This document shows positions 1-7,551 of a stretch of DNA of 15,780 bases, piece by piece (within the stretch, counting starts at the first letter, position 1; every line of letters starts with the position of its first letter). The position numbers were made by a program, and so were the translations under genes. The DNA lies in the NCBI GenBank assembly GCA_015179025.1, contig WHUX01000643.1, positions 1-15,780 on the forward strand, read 5' to 3'. A model generated the notes under the pieces. That model ran no database searches and had not been told where the DNA came from. It saw only the letters and a program-made list of their open reading frames with translations. The stretch is from Terfezia claveryi (lineage: Eukaryota > Ascomycota > Pezizomycetes > Pezizales > Pezizaceae).

Positions 1-600
1 GTGAACTCGCCAGACAACCCGCGGATGCCCAAAGTGTAGTTACGAGATATCCCCAATCTATGTGCGCAGATACAGGCATAGCTAGGTATGTAAACTTGCC
101 AGAAACTAGCGGACTCTATGTAAAGGCATTGCTAATTGCTCTTAGGATGCCCAAAGTATAGTTGCGAGATATCTCCAACCTATATGAGCAGACATAGGCA
201 TAGCTAGGTACGTGAACTCCCCAGAAAACCAGCAGACTCCATATAAGGGCATTGCTAATTTCTCTTAGGACTCCACCTAGATATCCCCTATCAATATTCA
301 TAGACATGGCTAGGTAAGTGAACTCACCAAAAAACCAGTGGATTTCATATAAGGGCATTGCTAATTACTTTTAGAACTCCACAAGTGCACTCTCGAGATA
401 TCCCCTATCAATATGTACAGACATAGCTAGGTACATGGACTCACTAGAAAATCTGCTATAGGACTACCTAGCTAATTGCTCTTAGGATACTCCCGAGATA
501 TCCCCTATCAATATGCACAGACATAGCTAGGTACATGGACTCGCCAGCAAATCCGTGGACTCTCTGGGACTGCCTAGCTAATTGCTCTACTGCTAGGAGT
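1..600. repeat. Degenerate tandem repeat, about 5 units of 100-122 bp
   Basis: The block repeats a core TAGCTAGGTA (near 79, 201, 307, 424 and 524), each time followed by a GAACTC/GGACTC-CCAGAAAA segment, then GCTAATTGCTCTTAGGA and GAGATATCCCCTATCAAT. Spacing between cores is about 122, 106, 117 and 100 bp, so units vary by small indels. The array begins before the window and fades at about 600, just before the LTR of element A. No coding frame is credible; the short minus-strand ORF here only reflects the repeat. It could be a minisatellite or the internally repeated non-coding part of another element; the sequence alone does not decide. Confidence 0.8.
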
Positions 601-787
601 TGCTCATGGCAGTGGATAACTATATCAGCGAGTGTCACAACTGTCCTTTCCTAGCTGGGTTTGAAAGTCAGACGGGATTCCGTCCGACTCTCAATATTGT
701 TGATTGATATCATTGTTATCTCTATTCCCGAGATAAGGGGTCTTGGGAACCTTATTCCTTCCGTTGGCCTTGGCCAGGAAGGAAGCC

Positions 788-797
788 TATATATATA
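788..797 (+). promoter_or_regulatory. TATA box of element A LTR
   Basis: A TATATATATA run lies about 155 bp into the LTR. By analogy with other LTR elements, the RNA would start about 25-35 bp downstream, near 815-830, which is where the first of two perfect hairpins lies. Confidence 0.55.
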
Positions 798-817
798 GCT
801 TGCTCTCTCCGCCCTCT

Positions 818-857
818 CATTGGATCCCCATCCAATGTCTTGTATATTCAATACAAG
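818..857 (+). promoter_or_regulatory. Two adjacent perfect hairpins at the predicted RNA 5' end of element A
   Basis: Hairpin 1 is CATTGGAT-CCCC-ATCCAATG (818-837; 8-bp arms, 4-nt loop). Hairpin 2 is CTTGTAT-ATTCA-ATACAAG (839-857; 7-bp arms, 5-nt loop). They are separated by one base and begin 21 bp after the TATA run. The pairing is seen directly; an RNA role is inference. Confidence 0.5.
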
Positions 858-1172
858 GCCTTGCTTCTCTCTACATTGGTGTATCTCCCTTGTGCACTCT
901 CTTGCCTCGCCTCGACCCTGCAGCCCTGCTGCTTACCCCGCAAACCTTCTGTCCTTACCTTGCCTCGCCTTGTCTCTGCAGCCTTGCTGCCTCCTACTAC
1001 TCTCGTATACCTCTCTCGCCCTCGCCCTTACCCCCGTCCTAGCCTTTACCCTAGTCATACACGTAGCGTTCCTACGTATGTATTACCCTAGCCTTGCCCT
1101 TGCCCCGGCGTACCCCTTGGTCGCTTTGTCTCCAGAGCCATCATTACACTACGTTGGATCTTCTCGACCAAC

Positions 1173-1180
1173 TGGTATGC
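1173..1180 (+). other. Possible primer-binding site of element A
   Basis: TGGTATGC follows the proposed LTR end by two bases. TGG is the usual first triplet of a primer site complementary to a tRNA 3' CCA. No specific tRNA was matched, so this is a weak call that also serves to place the LTR end. Confidence 0.3.
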
Positions 1181-1259
1181 TGTCATATATGGAACCCCTC
1201 CACCTGCTGTCAGGTTTCAAACCTGGAGGAGCTCCCCTATACCTTTAGGCCCGAACGAA

Positions 1260-2353
1260 TTGAATGCCTATCATCGAGAGGTCATCAATATCTTCGAGGC
1301 CATGGATACCATCGGGGCCGAACTCGGCAATAGCTTGGCCATAGTTGAATGAAAACTGAGATCCGCGGATGAAGAAATCACAGTACTCCAAAAGAACCTC
1401 GACAATGCTACCATTGCTTAAGCCAATGAGCGAACTATGATCCAGACCCTCAACCGAGCTATGGCCGCTATGTCGGCAACCCCACCCTTCGCACCAACTA
1501 TCAAAACTGAAAGTATTCCAACCCCCCCAAATTCAATTGGGATAGGGCTTGCCTCCGAGCTTGGAAGAACTCGGTAAACCTCAAACTCAATGGGGACTCA
1601 GCCAGATTCCCATCCGAGCAATACCGATTGACTTATGTCTTTGTCCTGCTAGAGGCTAAGGCAGTACTAGATCAAATCCAGCCATATGTTCTTGAGACTG
1701 GGATTAAGCTGTATGGCATCCCGACACTCTTCGCTATTCTAGATAGGGCTTTTGGGGACCCCGATGCCATGGGCATGGCTAGCCGAGCTCTCTGAGCCCT
1801 AAAACAATGTAATTCAGATCTGTCCACTTATGTGGCAGAGTTCTGTAGGCTGGCAGCACAAGTATTGTGGAATGACCAGTCAAAGCTCGAGCAGTTCCAA
1901 GAGGGACTGAATGACGAGCTTCAACAAGCTATGGTCACCCTTCCAGAGACCAAGAGTCTCGACGAATTAATCGACCAGGTATTCAGGGTGGAACAACGGA
2001 TGGCTAGGTTGAGGCACCGTCTTACCTTCCGCCCTGCCACCCGCTCACCTCAGCAACTACAGCAACCGACCCCCAAGCCTGCCCAAGTTCCGGCCTCGGC
2101 CAATAAACTCGCGCACCTCTCTCTCGTGGCAGGTGGTGCCGCGCCTATGGACCTATCCGTAGGTAGGCCATAGTTAACCTGGGAGGAGAGAGATCGCCGC
2201 TGAATGAATAGGCTATGTAGAGTATGTGGGAAAGGGGACCATTTTATCGCAACATGTCCCCTCCACAAAAACCGCTCAATGGCCGCCCACGCCATCTCCG
2301 AATTCAGGATTAAGGAGGTTGATGAGTCGAGAAAAGCCCTGTCCCTTGCCTAG
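1260..2353 (+). pseudogene. gag: gag of element A, disrupted
   Basis: This is the structural capsid/nucleocapsid protein that packages the element RNA in cytoplasmic particles. The N-terminal part is readable from about 1260 in the frame of codon 1302 (EAMDTIGAELG), with stops TGA at 1350 and TAA at 1419. Near 1530 the reading shifts by one base into the frame carrying the capsid-like segment (PPKFNWDRACLRAW ... FQEGLNDELQQAM). This second frame has stops at 1793, 2171 and 2201. It ends with a zinc knuckle CX2CX4HX4C at 2216-2257 (CRVCGKGDHFIATC) and a stop at 2351-2353. The start codon is not clear. Several stops fit CAA or CGA changed to TAA or TGA, that is C to T transitions. The protease lies just downstream in another frame. 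Confidence 0.8.
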
Positions 2354-2388
2354 TTACTGACACTAGCAAGGGACCTACCCTAAGCCAT

Positions 2389-3315
<927 letters not shown>

Positions 3316-3402
3316 TAGCTATAACTAAAGACGTGACTCTAAGGAGCGCACGAAGACGAAACTATAACCGTAGATTGGAGTATCAGGACAAAAGGCAGAA
3401 TT

Positions 3403-3408
3403 TTTATT
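3403..3408 (-). terminator. Poly(A) signal in element B LTR
   Basis: AATAAA on the minus strand (TTTATT on plus) lies about 65-70 bp downstream of the TATA box in transcription order. This is the usual place in a short R region. Confidence 0.45.
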
Positions 3409-3472
3409 ACCAAGGTTATAATACAAGACGTTGCGTAAGGAACAAGAACAAGAAACGACAACTAAGGCTTCC

Positions 3473-3478
3473 TATATA
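3473..3478 (-). promoter_or_regulatory. TATA box of element B LTR
   Basis: TATATA in the context TGTATATAGG on the minus strand. A start site about 25-35 bp downstream would fall near 3440-3448, upstream of the poly(A) signal at 3403. Confidence 0.5.
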
Positions 3479-3517
3479 CACGATTGCTGTGGCCAAAGGA
3501 GTGGTGCCCGACTAACT

Positions 3518-3542
3518 TGACGTCACCTGCGATTGCAGGTGA
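3518..3542 (-). promoter_or_regulatory. CRE-like palindrome overlapping an 8-bp-arm hairpin
   Basis: TGACGTCA (3518-3525) is a perfect consensus site for ATF/CREB-type bZIP factors. It overlaps the perfect inverted repeat TCACCTGC-GATT-GCAGGTGA (3523-3542). Both lie about 40-65 bp upstream of the TATA box in the transcription direction of element B, the usual place for an activator site. Binding is inferred. Confidence 0.5.
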
Positions 3543-3578
3543 TACTCCGCGATCCACCTCTCTAATCCCTTCTAGTAT

Positions 3579-3726
3579 TAAGACACTCGAACAAGCCTGC
3601 TGACACTCGAACAAGTCTGTTCGGGTGTCAAATACCTCGCAAGTAAATTCAAATACTGTGCTGACACTCGAACAAGACTGTTCGGGTGTCAAATAGCTCA
3701 CAAGTAAATTCAAATACTGTGCTGAC
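3579..3726 (-). repeat. 61-bp tandem repeats in the U3 of element B
   Basis: Two full units (3600-3660, 3661-3721) differ at only a few positions. A short partial copy (3579-3599) lies on one side. The first five bases of a further unit (3722-3726) are cut off by element C, and that unit resumes at 12873. Each unit contains the near-palindrome GACACTCGAACA...TGTTCGGGTGTC, with one mismatch in 12-bp arms. Confidence 0.85.
3722..3726. repeat. Left target-site duplication of element C (ctgac)
   Basis: CTGAC immediately precedes the LTR start TGTCACGGGG at 3727. It pairs with CTAAC at 12868-12872 (one mismatch). Five bases is the usual duplication size for Ty3/gypsy integrases. Confidence 0.8.
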
Positions 3727-4048
3727 TGTCACGGGGTGACATCCAGCCCTACCAAAGGTACTTGGGCCCTTATAGAACGACCCTAGAATCTATATGAACT
3801 CTAGGTATACTCTTAGCAGTGTAGTGCAAATGTTTCTAATACTTATCTATAAGAGTTAAGTATATGAAACGAGTATGAACCTCGGAATAGTTTATAATCA
3901 TCTTAGATGGTTAAGACCCTTATGGAACGTCCATAGTCCCTTGAGGGAGCTACAGTTTAAGTTTCATAAGAATCCGATTAAAGGTTCAATTGTTATACTC
4001 AGATTAATATGCGGACTATATGCATATATATGCTAGCTATATTAGCTG

Positions 4049-4097
4049 TTACCCTGAAGTCTTGGCGTTACCCTGAATATTGAATTATTACCCTGAA
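4049..4097 (+). promoter_or_regulatory. Three TTACCCTGAA motifs at 19-20 bp spacing (5' LTR)
   Basis: Exact decamers lie at 4049-4058, 4068-4077 and 4088-4097 in the U3. The starts are 19 and 20 bp apart, about two helical turns. All three are unchanged in the 3' LTR (11729, 11748, 11768). They may be a protein-binding array; this is inference. Confidence 0.5.
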
Positions 4098-4880
4098 CTG
4101 CAGGAAAATAATTCGGTAAAAATAACTAAAAAAATGAAGGACCGAGGGCGTACTTTAGACCAAAGTGCGTCCGGTGACACTATAAGGGAGTGCGCCCAGG
4201 ACAGAGGCCAAAGGTAGGGCCAAAACATAAAGTTCTCCGAATTTAATGTTTCAAGGTTTATCTAGGCCTACTCTTCGTCTGATTCCATTTCTGCAATCCT
4301 TTTTATGATCGGAGTTAAACTCATGGAGATATAAGACTTTTAATATGGTCATATAGGTCCACGAGGAGGTTTACTTATTATTGGTAATAACTTCGTGAAT
4401 AATTTGGGTATCGTGATAAACTAAGATTCTATAATCTTCTATGCGTTGATACCTTTCCAATGGTAATCTACTTGTGACCCACGGTTCTCTATTCATAGAG
4501 TTATATGCAGTTGAAAATTATTTTCAATGGACACTAGACACTATTAAGTGAATATTGCCAGAAACATAATTAGATGCCTTCGGATATTGTCGGATGGTAA
4601 TTCATAGTATCGGGGATTGGTAACGTATCTGAAATTGAATTTAGTTGTCTCGGATAAGAATTCTTTAATGGTATAAGCGAGCTATAAACGAAGTACGTAT
4701 AACATGCAGACATGGGAATATTCTCTACGTTCGGGTTGGTAACCTGTGACAACGAGTGCAGATAGCAACTGCATTAACAAAGGTGTGGATGGCATAACAC
4801 TTAGGAAGAAATTCCAAGGTAACAGGTAGGCCCGCGTTTATAAAAATTTTATCATAAGAATATCTACAAACACCGCGGGA

Positions 4881-4888
4881 TATAAATA
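4881..4888 (+). promoter_or_regulatory. TATA box of element C 5' LTR
   Basis: TATAAATA follows CCGCGGGA and is unchanged in the 3' LTR at 12565-12572. It is the best core-promoter candidate for the element transcript. A start near 4910-4925 would leave an R-U5 leader of about 260-270 nt before the coding region. Confidence 0.55.
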
Positions 4889-5183
4889 GTGCAAGTAGTT
4901 CCGGTTGAATTTATTCTACCACCAGCGAGTATTCGAAAGCAAGAGCACCTCGAGTATATGAAGCCTATAAAGTTCTAAGTCTTGAGTTAACTTTACATTT
5001 AAAGCGACATAGGATTTATTTTGTATTGCGAAATAAGATCCATCGTGAGGAACTATCGTTGGACTAAACTTTACTGCTATAGGATTGATATTCTGTGTTG
5101 CGGAATAGATATCGTTGCGGCAGGAAATTACGGCCGTCCTAATAGTCGCAAGAGCACTATCAGTCAATAGGGCCCCCGTGACA

Positions 5184-5235
5184 TTACTTTATAGCCAGTG
5201 ATTCTCGTTATCATTTGCTATTATACTCTCAAATC
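5184..5235 (+). other. Leader of element C, no evident tRNA primer site
   Basis: Only 52 bp separate the LTR end from the first gag ATG. The bases directly after the LTR (TTACTTTATAGCCAGTG) lack the TGG expected for a primer site complementary to a tRNA 3' end. Priming from an internal tRNA part or by self-priming are possible alternatives; neither is shown here. Confidence 0.5.
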
Positions 5236-6147
5236 ATGTCTAGTTCACAGACACCAAGAGGGTCTCGCCAGCCCTACCAACCCCTTACATTCCCAGATGT
5301 CACACCCCGTGCCATCACCCAAAGACCACATAACCTTCCGCAATCCGAAACAGATACGGAAGATGACCTAATAGACATGCCAATAGAAGATATTCTATCT
5401 CGAGGAGTAGAATCTTCCCGCCACCCCATATACTCTCCAGATGAGTTAACAATATTCCCACCTGGCTTATTAGAGCATTTGGACAACCTTCCGAAGGCCT
5501 CCTCATCGAACAGCCAGTAATGCCTCATCATGACGTCCCACCCAACCACCACCACGTCCCACACGACCGTCTCGACCAAGTTTAAGCCAAGAAAATACGA
5601 CCAATTATTGGCTCGTCTTGTTCGAGACGGATCTATCGAGTTTGACCGGCAACGAGCCGAGATTGCTGACCTTACAAGAGGTCTTAACGCTCAAGCAAGC
5701 CTCCTAAAAGAAGCTCAAGATGCTCACAGAGTTATCTTTGAAGGAGCAATGGCTACATATGAAGATCTAAAGTTGTTACGACAGCAGGTCACTGAGGAAG
5801 TAGCAGCCCTAAAAGGTCAAACAGAAGGACAAGAAGATGCAGTTAAATGTTTAACTGTATCTATTAGCGAGGCATTAGAAAAGCAATGGGAGGAGTTAAG
5901 CAAGAAGCTTAAGGAGGACACGGAGGCAATAGTCGATGCAGCTAAGGTAGAGTTTGATGGCATCAAAGCGGATGTTGTTAAACTCCATGAATGGACACAG
6001 AAGGCGATCAAGCAAGAGCAAGATGATCGAATTCACAGTTGTGAGACTAACAAAGAATCGGTAGAAAACTCTCCCGCCGAATTCAAACTCAAAAAGGAAG
6101 CTCAAAGACCTACAAGAGCAACCTTACACCCAACAACGTCCACCTAA
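5236..6147 (+). pseudogene. gag: gag of element C, N-terminal part with coiled coil
   Basis: The first good start is ATG 5236 (MSSSQTPRGSRQ); the frame is open a little further upstream but without an ATG. The head is Ser/Pro/Gln-rich and then acidic (SETDTEDDLIDMPIEDI). A TAA at 5518 interrupts the frame, which continues unchanged afterwards; CAA to TAA would explain it. From about 5590 to 6030 the protein is a long charged heptad-like stretch (about 140 residues, e.g. LKLLRQQVTEEVAALKGQ), which suggests a coiled coil. Near 6097 the reading moves to a frame encoding a polyproline run (about 6209-6254, VPPPPPPPSPPPQKK) before the capsid part. I recognise it as Gag only through its position and continuity with the capsid; the N-terminal region itself has no named domain that I can see. 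Confidence 0.7.
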
Positions 6148-6269
6148 ACGCACACGATCTATTGATAATGACATCGAGGATTTTATCATACATAGTACTC
6201 AGACAGGTCCAGTACCACCTCCACCTCCTCCACCATCTCCTCCTCCACAAAAGAAAACTCGAGTTCTTT

Positions 6270-6746
6270 CTGAAAAGAAAGAACCCCGAAACCTCCCCTA
6301 CCTCCGAAGTTCATGGAACTTCAAGCAAGCTGAAGGAGTTCCTAATGAAGGTAGACCACACCTTTGAACGCATGCCGCTGACATATTCTACTCATAGCGA
6401 AAAAATCCTGTTCATAGTGGATCTACTTATAGGAGGTGCAAGCACTTGGTATTACGCAAACCAACACAAGCGTACACCAGACTCCAACTCCGGATGGGTT
6501 GAATGGGACACGTTTAATGTCTTTAAATGTGAATTCATAAATGCACACCAAAACCAGCATGAGAAGTGGGATGCTAAGGTCTCCCTTCAGAAGGAGTTCC
6601 AGAAGAAAGGTGAGTTGATGAAAGATTTCATCGCTCATGTCAGGGTTCATCAGTTGGTAGCGGAACTACCACGGGAACAGCTTTGGGAGCACCTGATTAG
6701 CGCAATTCAGCCTGAGACTCGGGCCCATATGTACGAGTCATACTGA
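6270..6746 (+). pseudogene. gag: gag of element C, capsid-like part
   Basis: This is the capsid region of a Ty3/gypsy Gag, recognisable from KLKEFLMKVDHTF, followed by a helical region (ASTWYYANQ, WDTFNVFKCEFINAH), a segment EFQKKGELMKDFIAHVR and the C-terminal ELPREQLWEHLISAIQPE. This is the order of retrotransposon gag-like domains. It is read in the third frame up to TGA at 6744-6746. The frame differs from both the coiled-coil part before it and the nucleocapsid part after it, so frameshifts lie on both sides (about 6260-6290 and about 6738). The open frame starts at 6162, but its first codons read across the polyproline DNA in the wrong frame. Confidence 0.78.
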
Positions 6747-7419
6747 CAAGGACATTCTTGATAAGGTGCCAGCAAGTACAGAAATGTGCTTTCAGGCTAT
6801 AGCTAATGCCAGGTCTCAGGTTGAGTATGAGAAGGTTAGGGAGGCACATGCACAGAGCCAGTTCCGTTAAAAAGAACAGGCTGCTGGTGCGAAAAAGGAG
6901 GTACCCAATACCCCCAAGACTACCGAGAAAAAATCCGAAAACCTCAAAGATCGGATTACTAAACCAAAGCAGAAGGCGAAAACCAAGCCCGATGCGAAAT
7001 CCAAACCCAAGTCCGATACTTCCTCCAAGAAGGAAAAAGAGCCTGGACAAGATAAAGTCACATATGCAATGCGACAGGCTCGGAAAAAGGATGGACAGTG
7101 CATCAAGTGTGGGGACAAAACTCACATGATGGGTGACTGTACAAATGGTTGGAAACCTACGGTTGAGTCTAAGGGAAAGGGGAAGGGAAAGGAGGAAGCA
7201 AAGAAAGTGGCGACAGTGTCTACAGGAGCGGCTGTAGTAGCGCCACTTAGGTTCAGTTTGGTCATATTGTCAGTGAGGATGAGTTGGATTATGGGGAAAA
7301 TTCAGACTATTAGGGATACGGGCTATCTAGTACGTGGGTCGGATAGTCTCGCAGGATTGGTTTTCTATTTGTGTTATAAGGAATGGCATCTCTGTTGGCA
7401 GTTGGAAGGAGGAACATGA
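6739..7419 (+). pseudogene. gag: gag of element C, nucleocapsid part with CCHC knuckle
   Basis: In the frame of codon 6739 the protein continues as DKDILDKVPASTEMCFQAI, with a TAA at 6868 (fits CAA to TAA). A very Lys-rich stretch of about 75 residues follows, then one zinc knuckle CX2CX4HX4C at 7099-7140 (CIKCGDKTHMMGDC). After it comes another Lys/Gly-rich tail. Around 7250 the meaningful frame changes again (FGHIVSEDELDYGEN). These basic, knuckle-bearing regions bind the element RNA during particle assembly. Between about 7330 and 7550 a Ser-rich linker (MDIDPVLISS onward) is read in yet another frame and leads into the protease. Confidence 0.78.
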
Positions 7420-7551
7420 AGGGGAACCGATGGATATTGATCCTGTTTTGATTAGTTCTGTTTCTCGCAATTTGTCTTCTTCTGCTATTTCTTCTCTTTC
7501 TTTATCAAATAAAAAGCAAAAAAAGGGACAAAAAGAAAAGCTGATGATGAG

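Larger units (their letters stand above)
633..1170 (+). repeat. 5' LTR of element A (right end approximate)
   Basis: The left end is TGTCACAACTG, a typical Ty3/gypsy LTR start. A TATA run sits at 788-797 and is preceded by an 8-bp inverted repeat TTCCTTCC/GGAAGGAA (755-762, 777-784). Two perfect hairpins follow the TATA run. From about 860 to 1090 the strand is pyrimidine-rich and holds an imperfect direct duplication with a 58-bp step (901-933 and 959-991, CTTGCCTCGCCT...CTGCAGCC..GCTGC). The right end is placed at ACCA near 1170, just before a TGG that could start the primer site. No second LTR copy is in the window to confirm this. The several overlapping plus-strand ORFs here are side effects of the C-rich sequence. 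Confidence 0.65.
3727..5183 (+). repeat. 5' LTR of element C (1457 bp)
   Basis: It begins TGTCACGGGG and ends CCCCGTGACA, a perfect 10-bp terminal inverted repeat. Hand alignment with the 3' LTR gives about 36 substitutions (about 28 transitions, 8 transversions) and a handful of 1-2 bp indels, about 97.5 % identity. The TATA box is 1154 bp in, so U3 is very long and R-U5 is only about 270 bp. Minus-strand ORFs at 4570-4752 and 4916-5167 recur at the same place in the other LTR and show no domain; I do not call them genes. Confidence 0.93.

Noticed and set aside
1..600. CRISPR array
   Set aside because: Units are long, diverged along their whole length and lack the identical-repeat/unique-spacer pattern; the organism is fungal.
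743..1333. Four overlapping plus-strand ORFs of 79-142 codons
   Set aside because: They lie in the C-rich LTR/leader of element A in all frames, have low-complexity composition and no domain; frame openness follows from base composition.
3523..3542. Hairpin as a bacterial-type terminator or small RNA gene
   Set aside because: The setting is a eukaryotic LTR promoter with TATA box and poly(A) signal; no U tract follows.
3579..3726. CRISPR-like or attachment-site reading of the 61-bp repeats
   Set aside because: The full 61-bp unit is repeated, with no unique spacers, and the repeats lie inside an LTR.
4570..5167. Minus-strand ORFs in the C LTR, repeated at 12225-13025
   Set aside because: Presence in both LTRs only reflects the duplication. 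The ORF lengths differ between copies, the 12600-13025 one runs out of the LTR into other sequence, and no start context or domain is seen.
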